Shown: positions 44,475 through 52,965 of the stretch, piece by piece | How the letters are laid out: the number at the start of each line of letters is the position of its first letter | Numbering within the stretch: the stretch's first letter is position 1 | Origin: Methanohalophilus profundi | GTDB lineage: Archaea > Halobacteriota > Methanosarcinia > Methanosarcinales > Methanosarcinaceae | Length of the DNA stretch: 64,000 nt | Reading direction: 5' to 3' | NCBI RefSeq assembly: GCF_004137855.1 | Contig: NZ_QBKB01000002.1 | Span: forward strand, 1,458,663-1,522,662 | Notes under the pieces: model-generated | Seen by the model: only the letters and a program-made list of their open reading frames with translations | Databases searched by the model: none | What the model was told of the DNA's origin: nothing | Translations under genes and position numbers: made by a program

Positions 44475-44632
44475 TTTTCAGCCTCGATAGCCTTAAGGGG
44501 GCAGTAAAGTGCACATATGCCACAGTTGGTACATTTATCTGTAATATACGCATTTCCTTTAACTACAATGGCGTCCTGTTTGCAGAAAGCGGTACATTGT
44601 CCGCACCCAACACATTTTTCATTTACTCGCAT
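44471..44632 (-). CDS. 2[4Fe-4S] ferredoxin, partner of the CrtI-like protein
   Basis: 53 residues with KCVGCGQCTAFCKQDAIVV and KCTNCGICALYCPLKAIEA. The first motif has CK rather than CP after the last Cys. The stop overlaps the start of the flavoprotein gene, so it is probably its electron partner. Start MRVNEK at 44632; longer upstream frame not supported. Confidence 0.85.
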   Translation of the reverse strand: MRVNEKCVGCGQCTAFCKQDAIVVKGNAYITDKCTNCGICALYCPLKAIEAEK

Positions 44633-44758
44633 ATGATTCTCCACTATTCTGGTAGGTGTAAATATGTTTTGAATTTCGATATGAACTGGATTGGGATGAA
44701 TACACAATTTATTAATATTTAGTTTTCGTTAGTTTAAAGGTAGTAATGGTGGAAGCGA

Positions 44759-44780
44759 ACCATTGTTAATTATCAATGGT
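44759..44780. promoter_or_regulatory. 22-bp dyad, candidate operator of DUF22 gene
   Basis: accattg and caatggt form perfect 7-bp arms around a ttaattat centre; over 22 bp only two positions break the symmetry. It ends 4 nt before the TATA-like ttatata (44786-44792) that drives the gene starting at 44827. Position suits an activator or repressor site. Confidence 0.5.
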
Positions 44781-44826
44781 GATAGTTATATATCTCCTTG
44801 TTTATATGTTTTTAAATGGTGATTGG

Positions 44827-45246
44827 ATGTCTGCAGAGATAATACAGATAGTATCCCGGAAAAAGGGTGAAATTGTTTCAAAAAAAGTTAAGGCAGCGCC
44901 CTATGAATTTACTATCGCAACTCGTGCAAGATGGGAAATGGTGATTGCGGATAACGATCTGGAAATCAGGGCAGGGGAATACAAAAAGATTCCTGTAAGG
45001 GAAATCACCCTTGATCCCGATACTCTTGCAATGCCATGTGCTTTTACGTATCATGCGGTTGCTTCTGTTCTCAAGATTGCTTCCACTGAGGGAGCATGTC
45101 CTGTGGATAAAGAGCGCACTGTCAGATATGCATATGTCTTCGGCCAGACAAATGGAAAAATCAGGGAAGGCGACCTGCTTGGTGTATTGAATGTTTTCCC
45201 GATAATGTTTACCAGGGAAGCAATGACTCCTACTGAAGTTGACTAA
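44827..45246 (+). CDS. DUF22 protein
   Basis: A 139-residue protein of the methanogen DUF22 family: AEIIQIVSRKKGEIVSKKV, KAAPYEFTIATRARWEMVIAD, REITLDPDTLAMPCAFTYHAV and EGDLLGVLNVFPIMF. Function unknown; typical of methanogens. Start MSAEI at 44827 chosen over upstream hydrophobic codons that overlap the promoter; ggtgattgg precedes it. Followed at 11 nt by a zinc-binding protein gene. Confidence 0.85.
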   Translation: MSAEIIQIVSRKKGEIVSKKVKAAPYEFTIATRARWEMVIADNDLEIRAGEYKKIPVREITLDPDTLAMPCAFTYHAVASVLKIASTEGACPVDKERTVRYAYVFGQTNGKIREGDLLGVLNVFPIMFTREAMTPTEVD

Positions 45247-45257
45247 GGGGTATTGGG

Positions 45258-45764
45258 ATGGAAACCTGTTTGATTTGTGGTGAGGCTCAGGATTACAAAC
45301 AGTATGGTAATTATAATATCTGTACTACCTGTGCTGATGTTATGGAAGATGTGATGGGGGAATTTTTCCTCCGCACAATTTGTAATTGTTCCAAACCCCA
45401 GTCCCATGAAACGTATTTCAGTTATTTGAACAGTACCTCAAAGTACATTTCTGATTACAAGAAAATCATATCCCGTTCGAAAAAATATGAAAGACATATT
45501 TCCGAAAAAGCTTCGGATGCAATTGAAAAAGTGGAAGTCCCTTCAAAGCAGCGATATTTTGAAAGAATGCAGGCTGTTGTAAAATGGCTGGAAGATAACC
45601 CGGCATTTTACCATTATTATTTTAAGAAATATTATGTCTGTCCTGCTTGTGGAGCTTCTATCTTTGAAAGGTATGCAAAGGAGGAGGTAGGGGATTGGAT
45701 CGTTATTTCGTGCTCTGAATGCGGTGAGCTGATTAAGAAATACTTCGCTCCAAAAACTCTTTGA
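45258..45764 (+). CDS. Zinc-binding protein of unknown function
   Basis: A 168-residue protein with CLICGEAQ...ICTTCADV at the N-terminus, a basic helical middle rich in Lys, and CPACGASIFERYA...SCSECGELIKKY at the C-terminus, so two zinc sites. Probably cotranscribed with the DUF22 gene. No known family recognised. Confidence 0.72.
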   Translation: METCLICGEAQDYKQYGNYNICTTCADVMEDVMGEFFLRTICNCSKPQSHETYFSYLNSTSKYISDYKKIISRSKKYERHISEKASDAIEKVEVPSKQRYFERMQAVVKWLEDNPAFYHYYFKKYYVCPACGASIFERYAKEEVGDWIVISCSECGELIKKYFAPKTL

Positions 45765-46012
45765 TACATACATTTTTAACTATTTTTTAATTTCAGCCAT
45801 ATTTGTATTTTGTTTTTCTCACGTCTTGTGTAATGCCTTTTTTAAATTCCAATTTTGATTATAAAGCGTGATAAATCCAATATGTTTTTATGTGATGATT
45901 CATTAGAAGATTCAAAATAAAATCCAGTGGACCATTTATTATACAAATGCAGTGACGTTACATAAAGTCAATTGGTTCACATTTATTTGATGTTCATAAT
46001 CAGGTGAGTTAT
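45765..46012 (+). promoter_or_regulatory. fpo operon promoter region
   Basis: A 248-nt A/T-rich gap without genes. TATA-like sequences are gattataaagc (about 45857-45867) and catttattatacaaa (about 45934-45948). The second would give a leader of roughly 40-50 nt before fpoA, whose ATG has caggtgag upstream. No dyad stands out. Confidence 0.45.
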
Positions 46013-46411
46013 ATGTCAGGAATTGTCGATAGTAATATCGTATATAGTTATATCCCGGTTGCGGTGTTTCTTGTCGTCTCACTACTGATGCCTCCAATGA
46101 CGATGTTGATCGTTAAATTGCTCAGTCCAAGGAGCAAGGGTGCGGAGAAATATTCCACTTATGAATCAGGATCGGTTCCTACCGGCCCTGCACGTATTCA
46201 GTTCAATGTGGAGTATTACCTCTATGCGATCGCATTCGTATTGTTTGATATCGAAGTCCTCTTCCTTTACCCGTGGGCTATGATATACAGAGGTAATACA
46301 GGAGTAGATACGACGGTAGCGGTAGTCGAAATGCTTGTGTTCATTTTTGTTCTCCTGTTCGGTTATGCATTCTTATGGAAGAAGGGGGCACTTAGATGGC
46401 TGAAGAATTAA
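46013..46411 (+). CDS. fpoA: F420H2 dehydrogenase subunit FpoA
   Basis: A 132-residue membrane subunit like NuoA: three membrane segments (IPVAVFLVVSLLMPPMTMLIV, YYLYAIAFVLFDIEVLFLYP with the NuoA loop, VVEMLVFIFVLLFGYAFLW) and the conserved YESG region KYSTYESGSVPTG. First gene of the fpo operon. ATG 46013 follows aggtgag. Its end overlaps fpoB by 16 nt. The complex oxidises F420H2 and reduces methanophenazine while pumping protons. Confidence 0.94.
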   Translation: MSGIVDSNIVYSYIPVAVFLVVSLLMPPMTMLIVKLLSPRSKGAEKYSTYESGSVPTGPARIQFNVEYYLYAIAFVLFDIEVLFLYPWAMIYRGNTGVDTTVAVVEMLVFIFVLLFGYAFLWKKGALRWLKN

Positions 46412-46971
46412 AAGAAAAATCCTATGAACAGCCCGTTGCTAAAGAACAGGTGGAAGAGGAAGAAACGATTCCCGGTGTGGTAACTACCACTTCTCAGGAA
46501 ATAAATAAATTCCTCCAGAAGACCAAAGCTCAGGATTTCATAAACTGGGGTCGTAAGAACTCTCTATGGTTTATGGCCCAGGCAATGGGATGCTGTGGTG
46601 TAGAGATTATTGTAACAGGTATGTCTCCTATGGATACCGATCGTTTTGGTATCATTCCCAGGAACTCTCCCAGACAGGCAGATGTTATGATAATCAGTGG
46701 GTATGTTACAAAGAAATATCTTCCCGCTCTCAAGAAATTATATGATCAGATGCCTTCTCCTAAATGGGTAATCTGCATGGGTGACTGTTCTATAAGTGGC
46801 GGTCCTTTTTATGAGTCCTACAGTACCGTACAGAACATAGATGAGATATTCCCGGTTGATGTTTTCATCCCCGGCTGTCCTCCCAGGCCGGAAGCATTAA
46901 TTCAGGGTTTCCTTGAAGTTCAGAAAAAGATTGAAGCCAGGGAAGACAAGGGTTCAGGATATGATAGGTGA
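46396..46971 (+). CDS. fpoB: F420H2 dehydrogenase subunit FpoB
   Basis: A 191-residue NuoB-like subunit holding cluster N2: MAQAMGCCGVEIIVTGMSPMD with tandem Cys, MIISGYVTKKYLPALKKLYDQMP, KWVICMGDCSISGGPF and FIPGCPPRPEALIQG. It passes electrons from the FpoI clusters towards methanophenazine. The N-terminal 40 residues are acidic and variable. Confidence 0.95.
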   Translation: MAEELKEKSYEQPVAKEQVEEEETIPGVVTTTSQEINKFLQKTKAQDFINWGRKNSLWFMAQAMGCCGVEIIVTGMSPMDTDRFGIIPRNSPRQADVMIISGYVTKKYLPALKKLYDQMPSPKWVICMGDCSISGGPFYESYSTVQNIDEIFPVDVFIPGCPPRPEALIQGFLEVQKKIEAREDKGSGYDR

Positions 46972-46975
46972 TATC

Positions 46976-47452
46976 ATGGATGCGGAAAAGATTATTGATT
47001 CACTGACTAGTAAGTTCCCGGAAGCAATCTCAGATACAAACACCGAGTCTGAAAGACGCATTTCTGCATATGCTGATGCTGATAATATTGTGGAAATATG
47101 CCAGTATCTAAAAGATGAACTCCAGTTTGGACACCTTTGTTCTGAAACAGCGGTAGATTTGATTCAGAAAAACGAAATTGATGTTGTGTATCACATCGGT
47201 TCTTATGATCATCCGGTAGTGCTGACATTGAAAGCCAAACTTTCCAGGGATAAACCGCAGATTGAATCTGTTGTACCGGTTTACTGGAATGCTAACTGGT
47301 ATGAAAGGGAAACCTATGAGTTATTTGGTGTACAGTACAAGAATCATCCGGACCTGAGAAACCTTGTCCTTCCGGACGAATTGCTGGGAGACTGGCCTCT
47401 ACGTAAGGATTACGAAGGATTCCCCCAAAATACTGCTAAAAACCTGGTGTGA
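46976..47452 (+). CDS. fpoC: F420H2 dehydrogenase subunit FpoC
   Basis: A 158-residue NuoC-like subunit: VVYHIGSYDHPVVLTLKAKL, VVPVYWNANWYERETYELFGV and the end GDWPLRKDYEGFPQNT. Start ATG 46976 four bases after the fpoB stop, with ggtgat in the overlap; upstream in-frame codons lie within fpoB. Peripheral arm subunit. Confidence 0.93.
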   Translation: MDAEKIIDSLTSKFPEAISDTNTESERRISAYADADNIVEICQYLKDELQFGHLCSETAVDLIQKNEIDVVYHIGSYDHPVVLTLKAKLSRDKPQIESVVPVYWNANWYERETYELFGVQYKNHPDLRNLVLPDELLGDWPLRKDYEGFPQNTAKNLV

Positions 47453-47461
47453 GTGATAAAT

Positions 47462-48586
47462 ATGGATACTAATGTTGGTCCTGATGAGATGCTTATCCAC
47501 CTGGGCCCTCAGCATGTTGCACAACCCGGACCTTTCAGACTGAATGTCAAAGTGAAAGGTGAGACTGTGCAGGACTCTGAGGTCGAGCTGGGTTTCATCC
47601 ATAAGGGCATTGAAAAAATACTGGAAAGCAAGACCTATCTTCAAGGCATTCCTGTGGTTGACAGGGCATGTTACCTTGCAGCCCTTTCCAATGAAGAAGC
47701 ATTCGTAGGCAGCGTAGAACGGCTTGTTGGCATTGAACCAACTGAAAGGTCACAGTATATCAGGGTCATAGTTGAAGAACTTTCCAGGATACAGAGCCAT
47801 CTGCTTGGATATGCGGAATATGCTTCTTTCCTTGGATTTGTCTCAATGTTCATGTACCCGATAGCTGTAAGGGAAAAAGTTCTGGAACTTCTTGAAATGA
47901 CCACCGGTGCAAGGATTACGCACTCATACCTTCGTTTTGGTGGTGTACGTGACGATCTGCCAGAAGGTTTCGAGGCAAAATGCAAGGAAACATTCGAGTA
48001 CGTCAGAAAAGGTGTTGAGGAATGGGGCGAGTTGATGAAAACCGATATGATCTACAGGGAACGTGCTGTAGGCATCGGTGTCCTCACTCCTGATGTAGCC
48101 AGTGACCTTGGCGTTTCCGGTCCACCACTGCGTGCGACAGGTGTTGATTTTGATATAAGGAAAGATGATTCTTATCTTGTTTATGATGACCTGGATTTCA
48201 AGGTTTGTACCGAAACTGCGGGAGATATTGACGCACGTATCTGGGTGCGTATCGCAGAAATATACGAAAGTATGTATATTATTGAACAGGCACTGGACCA
48301 GATACCTTCCGGACCCCTGTTCCCGGAAAACCTTCCGTATGATCGCAGGTCCCCTGTCATGAGGGTTCCTGAAGGCGAGGTGTTTTACAGGGTTGAAGAC
48401 CCAAGAGGAGAAATGGGATTCTATATGGTCTCCGATGGTTCAGACAAACCCTACCGTGTAAAGATCAGAGGTCCCGTATACCCAACTATGCAGGCACTGC
48501 CACCCCTTATAAAAGGCACCCAGCTTGCAGATGTTGTAGCGATTGCGGGAAGTATGGATGCATGTACCAGTGAGGCGGATAGGTGA
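47462..48586 (+). CDS. fpoD: F420H2 dehydrogenase subunit FpoD
   Basis: A 374-residue NuoD-like subunit: MLIHLGPQHVAQPGPFRL, LGFIHKGIEKILESKTY, RIQSHLLGYAEYASFLGF, RITHSYLRFGGVRDDLP and CTSEADR at the end, replacing the hydrogenase-type Cys ligands as in complex I. Forms the quinone-like (methanophenazine) site with FpoB. ATG 47462 preferred; a GTG at 47453 directly follows the fpoC stop. Confidence 0.95.
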   Translation: MDTNVGPDEMLIHLGPQHVAQPGPFRLNVKVKGETVQDSEVELGFIHKGIEKILESKTYLQGIPVVDRACYLAALSNEEAFVGSVERLVGIEPTERSQYIRVIVEELSRIQSHLLGYAEYASFLGFVSMFMYPIAVREKVLELLEMTTGARITHSYLRFGGVRDDLPEGFEAKCKETFEYVRKGVEEWGELMKTDMIYRERAVGIGVLTPDVASDLGVSGPPLRATGVDFDIRKDDSYLVYDDLDFKVCTETAGDIDARIWVRIAEIYESMYIIEQALDQIPSGPLFPENLPYDRRSPVMRVPEGEVFYRVEDPRGEMGFYMVSDGSDKPYRVKIRGPVYPTMQALPPLIKGTQLADVVAIAGSMDACTSEADR

Positions 48587-48590
48587 AAAT

Positions 48591-49619
48591 ATGTTCGATA
48601 TTCCAGCAAACATTTTTCCATGGGTAAAAGCAATCGTTGGCCTTGCGCTGATAGGAGCTCTTTTCGGAGCCGGAATGGCCGCTATCTGGATTGAGCGTAA
48701 ACTTGCCGGTGATATACAGGAAAGATATGGTCCCAACAGGGTAGGTCCGATGGGTCTGCTGCAGCTTGTTGCGGATGCAATCAAATTGTTTACAAAAGAA
48801 GATATTATTCCTGCCAGAGTGGACAAGATTTTGTATGTAGGTGCACCGATCGTAATTATGATGTCGGTCTTTTTGATGCTTGTTGCTATTCCCTTCGGTG
48901 CTGTTTACATAAACGGTGTCGAATATGTATTGGCAGCAACCCAGATGGACATAAGTATTCTCTACATTGAAGCCGTTTCTGCTATCGCCGTTATCGGTAT
49001 ATTTGTACTTGGATACGGACAGAATAACAAGTATGCAATGATGGGTACTTTCCGTAACTTTGCAAGAATGATCGGTTATGAGATCCCTCTGGGAATCACC
49101 ATTGTGAGTGTTGCCGTGATGGCAGGCTCTCTTGATGTGGTTGAGATCGTCCATGCCCAGAGTCCCATATGGTATGCATTCCTGCAACCGATTGGTTTCA
49201 TAGTATTCTTCATTGCTATGATGGCTGATATGGGTCGTCTTCCTTTCGACCAGAATGAAGCTGAAGAAGAACTTCAGGCTGGTGTTTTTACTGAATACAC
49301 TGGTATGAGGTTCGGCCTGGGATTCTTCGCAGAATACTTCCATTTGATTCTCGGTTCATTCCTGATTTCACTCCTTTTCCTGGGTGGATGGAACCTTCCG
49401 GGATTTGTAACTGATAATATTGTACTTGGAATAATCCTTCCAACACTGTTCCTCATAGCCAAGGCAACGATCGTTATGATGTTTATTATCATGATGCGTT
49501 GGGCTGTTCCGAGGTTCAGGATCGACCAGGTGGTTGATCTTAGCTGGAAGAAACTCCTGCCCCTCTCCCTGTTGAACCTTGGATGGGCCATTGCATTAGG
49601 TTTGTACCTGGGAGCGTGA
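48591..49619 (+). CDS. fpoH: F420H2 dehydrogenase subunit FpoH
   Basis: A 342-residue NuoH-like membrane subunit with about eight helices. Conserved: IERKLAGDIQERYGPNRVGPMGLLQLVADAIKLFTKED (in segments), the MGTFRNFARMIGYEIPLG loop, LPFDQNEAEEELQAGVFTEYTG, and MRWAVPRFRIDQVVDLSWKKLLP. It connects the electron-transfer arm with the pump modules. Start MFDIPANIF at 48591, four bases past the fpoD stop. Confidence 0.95.
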   Translation: MFDIPANIFPWVKAIVGLALIGALFGAGMAAIWIERKLAGDIQERYGPNRVGPMGLLQLVADAIKLFTKEDIIPARVDKILYVGAPIVIMMSVFLMLVAIPFGAVYINGVEYVLAATQMDISILYIEAVSAIAVIGIFVLGYGQNNKYAMMGTFRNFARMIGYEIPLGITIVSVAVMAGSLDVVEIVHAQSPIWYAFLQPIGFIVFFIAMMADMGRLPFDQNEAEEELQAGVFTEYTGMRFGLGFFAEYFHLILGSFLISLLFLGGWNLPGFVTDNIVLGIILPTLFLIAKATIVMMFIIMMRWAVPRFRIDQVVDLSWKKLLPLSLLNLGWAIALGLYLGA

Positions 49620-49623
49620 TTAG

Positions 49624-50037
49624 ATGGTTCTGAAAAATATCACAAGAGCTTTAAAGAACATCCGAAAGCCCCGTGTTACCAGAATGTATCCTGAAATACG
49701 CTCGGAATTGCCTGAAAGGTTCAGAGGGCTGCAAAAACTTGATAAAAGTAAATGCATCGGGTGTGGAATATGTGCAAATACCTGTCCCAACTGTGCAATC
49801 AAGATTGTGAGGGCCAGGGTAAGTAAAGATAGCACCAAGACCCGGTGGTTCCCCGAAATAGATGTAGGGCACTGCCTGTTTTGTGGTCTGTGTATTGACC
49901 AGTGTCCGCAGGATGCCCTCTCAAGTTCAAAGATTTATACAGATGGTATAATCACGTGGAAACATGAGGATCTCCTCTTTACACCAGACCAACTGGCAAG
50001 GGAAGAACCTATTGACGCACCGGAGGCTGAACAATGA
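49624..50037 (+). CDS. fpoI: F420H2 dehydrogenase subunit FpoI
   Basis: A 137-residue NuoI-like protein with two [4Fe-4S] motifs: KCIGCGICANTCPNCAI (about residue 44) and HCLFCGLCIDQCPQDAL (about 83). Carries electrons from FpoF (encoded elsewhere) to FpoB. Ends overlapping fpoJ1 by ATGA. Confidence 0.95.
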   Translation: MVLKNITRALKNIRKPRVTRMYPEIRSELPERFRGLQKLDKSKCIGCGICANTCPNCAIKIVRARVSKDSTKTRWFPEIDVGHCLFCGLCIDQCPQDALSSSKIYTDGIITWKHEDLLFTPDQLAREEPIDAPEAEQ

Positions 50038-50306
50038 TTGGAATAGGAGAAGCTTTAGTCTTTTTCATATTAGCAGCCGTGGTAATTTTCTTTTCCCTGG
50101 CAGCAGTGTTGGCTAAGGATATAGTAAGGGCCGCACTTGCACTCGTCTTTTCGATGTTTACAGTGGCAGGTCTGTTTATCACGCTGAATGCCCAGTTTTT
50201 GGGTGTCGTACAGATACTGGTCTATGTGGGCGCAATAGGTGTGTTGATCCTCTTTGCCGTGATGCTTACAAAGAATACAATGGGAAGTGATGATAATGGC
50301 AACTGA
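50034..50306 (+). CDS. fpoJ1: F420H2 dehydrogenase subunit FpoJ, N-terminal part
   Basis: A 90-residue membrane protein equal to the first half of NuoJ: three helices (VFFILAAVVIFFSLAAVLA, ALALVFSMFTVAGLFITLN, VVQILVYVGAIGVLILFAVML). The NuoJ signature VQILVYVGAIGVLILFA is present. The second half is the next gene. Methanosarcina fpo operons also have a split fpoJ, so this is normal, not a frameshift. Confidence 0.92.
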   Translation: MIGIGEALVFFILAAVVIFFSLAAVLAKDIVRAALALVFSMFTVAGLFITLNAQFLGVVQILVYVGAIGVLILFAVMLTKNTMGSDDNGN

Positions 50307-50649
50307 TAAGCCAGATATCTGGGATTCTTTTGTACACCAGTTCAATCCCCGCAGGTTCCTTATCCGTCTTGCACACATGGAAATCCCTCCACTGGAAGTA
50401 ATTGGAAGGGCTTTTGCAAGGGCGGCAATTGTAGGTTTGTTCCTTGCGGTGGTTCTCGTATCCCTTTACGGGACATCCTGGACAACAGTTGACCAGCTCC
50501 CACAGAATCTGGAAGACCAGAGTAATATTAAAGCCATAGGTACCCTGATATTCACTGAGTTTGTAGTACCATTCGAAATTCTTTCAATCGTACTGCTGTC
50601 TTCACTCATGGGTGCTATTTACATGGCAAAAGGAGAGGATGACCAATGA
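50296..50649 (+). CDS. fpoJ2: F420H2 dehydrogenase subunit FpoJ, C-terminal part
   Basis: A 117-residue protein with two membrane helices ([17 protein letters not shown] and the C-terminal [23 protein letters not shown]), equal to the second half of NuoJ. ATG 50296 lies inside fpoJ1 (11-nt overlap), implying translational coupling. An insert of hydrophilic sequence precedes the first helix. Confidence 0.9.
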   Translation: MATDKPDIWDSFVHQFNPRRFLIRLAHMEIPPLEVIGRAFARAAIVGLFLAVVLVSLYGTSWTTVDQLPQNLEDQSNIKAIGTLIFTEFVVPFEILSIVLLSSLMGAIYMAKGEDDQ

Positions 50650-50948
50650 TTCCCCTTAATTGGTATCTTGCACTTTCTGCAATAATTTTTTCCATAGGTC
50701 TCTATGGTTTCATTTCACAGAAAAACGGTATTCGTATCCTGATGTGTGTGGAACTTATGCTAAATGCAGCAAACATTAATCTTGTAGCTTTTTCCAGTTA
50801 CAATGACGATATGAGCGGCCAGGTATTTGCTCTCTTCTCGATAGCACTGGCAGCAGCAGAAGCAGCAATAGGTTTCGCAATCATGATGTCCATTTACAGG
50901 ATGCGGGATGCTATCAATCTTGACGAGCTTAACTTGTTGAGGTGGTAA
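50646..50948 (+). CDS. fpoK: F420H2 dehydrogenase subunit FpoK
   Basis: A 100-residue NuoK-like subunit with three helices: [39 protein letters not shown] with the conserved Glu, and [21 protein letters not shown] with the second conserved Glu. Part of the proton path. Overlaps fpoJ2 by ATGA. Confidence 0.95.
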   Translation: MIPLNWYLALSAIIFSIGLYGFISQKNGIRILMCVELMLNAANINLVAFSSYNDDMSGQVFALFSIALAAAEAAIGFAIMMSIYRMRDAINLDELNLLRW

Positions 50949-50952
50949 TGAT

Positions 50953-52965
50953 ATGGCTTATGAAAATTTAGCGTTTTTAATACCACTTTTACCCGCACTC
51001 GCCTTTGTAATTACCTTCTTTGTAGGTAAGAAAACCCCATATGGCGGGGGATTAATTCCGATATTCGCAATAGCAGCATCCTTTTTGATCTCTCTATTGA
51101 TCACTATAGGATTGCTGCAGAATCCGGACCAGGTAATTAGTCAGTCCTACCACTGGTTTGCAATTTTTAATCTGGGTATCCTGATAGATCCGCTTGCAGC
51201 GGTAATGCTCACAATGGTGACCTTTGTAAGTCTGCTTATTCACATCTATTCAGTAGGCTACATGTCCCATGACCCGGCCAAATCAAGATACTTTGCAGAG
51301 ACCTCCCTTTTCACTGCGTCCATGCTGAGTTTGATCTTGTCCGACAATATTCTCCAGTTATTCATAAGCTGGGAACTTGTGGGTCTGTGTTCTTATCTGC
51401 TGATTGGTTTCTGGTACCAGAAGCCCAGCGCTGCTTCGGCGGCAAAGAAGGCTTTCCTCACCACGAGGATTGGAGATGTCATGTTCCTTGCAGGTATTAT
51501 TGTCCTGTTTGCCGACCTTTTCAAACTGGTAAACGGCAGTATTCCCGATGGTGTCTACCTGCTCCGTTTCGATGAGATTTTCTCATACATCCCCGAAATA
51601 TCTGCCATGAATGCAACTTTCCTGGGATTTGAGGTAAGCCATCTGACTATAATCACCCTCCTGTTCTTCGGAGGTGCCGTTGGTAAATCCGGTCAGTTCC
51701 CGCTACATGTGTGGCTGCCTGATGCAATGGAAGGCCCAACAACGGTTTCGGCTCTTATCCATGCTGCAACAATGGTTACAGCCGGTGTCTATCTTGTTGC
51801 AAGAACCTTCCCGATGTTCATCGCTGCACCACAATCCCTCATAATAGTGGCATATGTGGGCGCTTTCACTGCACTGTTTGCCGCAACAATGGCAATTGTG
51901 ATGAACGATTTAAAACGGGTACTTGCCTATTCCACTATCAGCCAGCTTGGTTACATGATGCTGGGATTGGGTATGGGAGCAGTCATCGGTGCAGAAGCAG
52001 TCGGTGTATCTATATTCCACCTTATCAGCCATGCATTCTTCAAGGCACTGCTTTTCCTTTGTGCCGGAAGTGTGATCCATGCTGTGGGAACCCATGATAT
52101 GAGGGAACTCGGTGGCGTTGCAAAGGTCATGCCTATAACAGCTGCAACAATGGTAGCCGCATCTCTTGCCCTTGCGGGCTTTGGTATACCCGGAACCTCT
52201 ATAGGAAGTACTGGTTTCTTCAGTAAAGATCCGATAATTGAAAATGCGTATCTCTTCGGGGAACATGCAGGAAACTGGTTCCCATACCTCTTTGCAATCG
52301 TGGCAGCACTGCTTACTTCGCTTTACATATTCAGGTTGCTGTTCATGACATTTGCCGGAAAACCCAGGACCAATTACGGTGGACATGAATCCCCTGCATC
52401 AATGACAGTTCCGCTTTCCATACTGGGTATACTTGCCCTGGTTTTCGGAGCTATCGTTGTTGAACCATTCAACAAATTTGTAAGCAGTACTTTTGTGAAC
52501 AACTTTGTTAACATGGACATCCCTGCTCTGGCAGAGGTAGGTAACTATGAACTTGTTGCTCATGCAGGCCACGAACCACTGCTCATCCTGTGGATGCCTG
52601 TTATCGTTGCAATCGTCGGTCTGTTGATCGCCTTTGTGATCTACTATCAGAAAGCAATTGATATGAGCAGGTTTGTTTCAAAAGACAACTCTGTGTACAA
52701 ACTCCTCTACAACCGTTACTATCAGAATGAGATATTCACCCAGCTCTTTGCTGTCAAGTTTGTCTATGAGGGTCTTGCTATGGCAGGTTATCACATAGAC
52801 AGGTTTATTGATGGTATCGTCAACGTCATCAGTTACCTAGCAATAGAGGCAGGGGATTCCTTCAGGAAGATACAGACAGGAGTTATACAACAGTACTCGG
52901 TGGCTGTCATTATGGGAGTAAGTCTCCTGGTAATATTGATCAAGCTAGTCATGGAGGTCTTCTAA
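50953..52965 (+). CDS. fpoL: F420H2 dehydrogenase subunit FpoL
   Basis: A 670-residue NuoL-like antiporter subunit with about 16 helices. Seen: SWELVGLCSYLLIGFWYQKPSA, GGAVGKSGQFPLHVWLPDAMEGPTTVSALIHAATMVTAGVYL (in segments), the Lys/His residues of the channel and a C-terminal lateral helix region ending IMGVSLLVILIKLVMEVF. The stop overlaps the fpoM start (TAATG). Confidence 0.95.
   Translation: MAYENLAFLIPLLPALAFVITFFVGKKTPYGGGLIPIFAIAASFLISLLITIGLLQNPDQVISQSYHWFAIFNLGILIDPLAAVMLTMVTFVSLLIHIYSVGYMSHDPAKSRYFAETSLFTASMLSLILSDNILQLFISWELVGLCSYLLIGFWYQKPSAASAAKKAFLTTRIGDVMFLAGIIVLFADLFKLVNGSIPDGVYLLRFDEIFSYIPEISAMNATFLGFEVSHLTIITLLFFGGAVGKSGQFPLHVWLPDAMEGPTTVSALIHAATMVTAGVYLVARTFPMFIAAPQSLIIVAYVGAFTALFAATMAIVMNDLKRVLAYSTISQLGYMMLGLGMGAVIGAEAVGVSIFHLISHAFFKALLFLCAGSVIHAVGTHDMRELGGVAKVMPITAATMVAASLALAGFGIPGTSIGSTGFFSKDPIIENAYLFGEHAGNWFPYLFAIVAALLTSLYIFRLLFMTFAGKPRTNYGGHESPASMTVPLSILGILALVFGAIVVEPFNKFVSSTFVNNFVNMDIPALAEVGNYELVAHAGHEPLLILWMPVIVAIVGLLIAFVIYYQKAIDMSRFVSKDNSVYKLLYNRYYQNEIFTQLFAVKFVYEGLAMAGYHIDRFIDGIVNVISYLAIEAGDSFRKIQTGVIQQYSVAVIMGVSLLVILIKLVMEVF

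Noticed and set aside
48507..49343. Minus-strand open frame of 278 codons across fpoH
   Set aside because: His/Tyr-rich antisense shadow of a conserved membrane subunit.
50034..50649. fpoJ split treated as another frameshift
   Set aside because: The two halves overlap with their own ATG and SD-like sequence, and the split is normal in Methanosarcina fpo operons.
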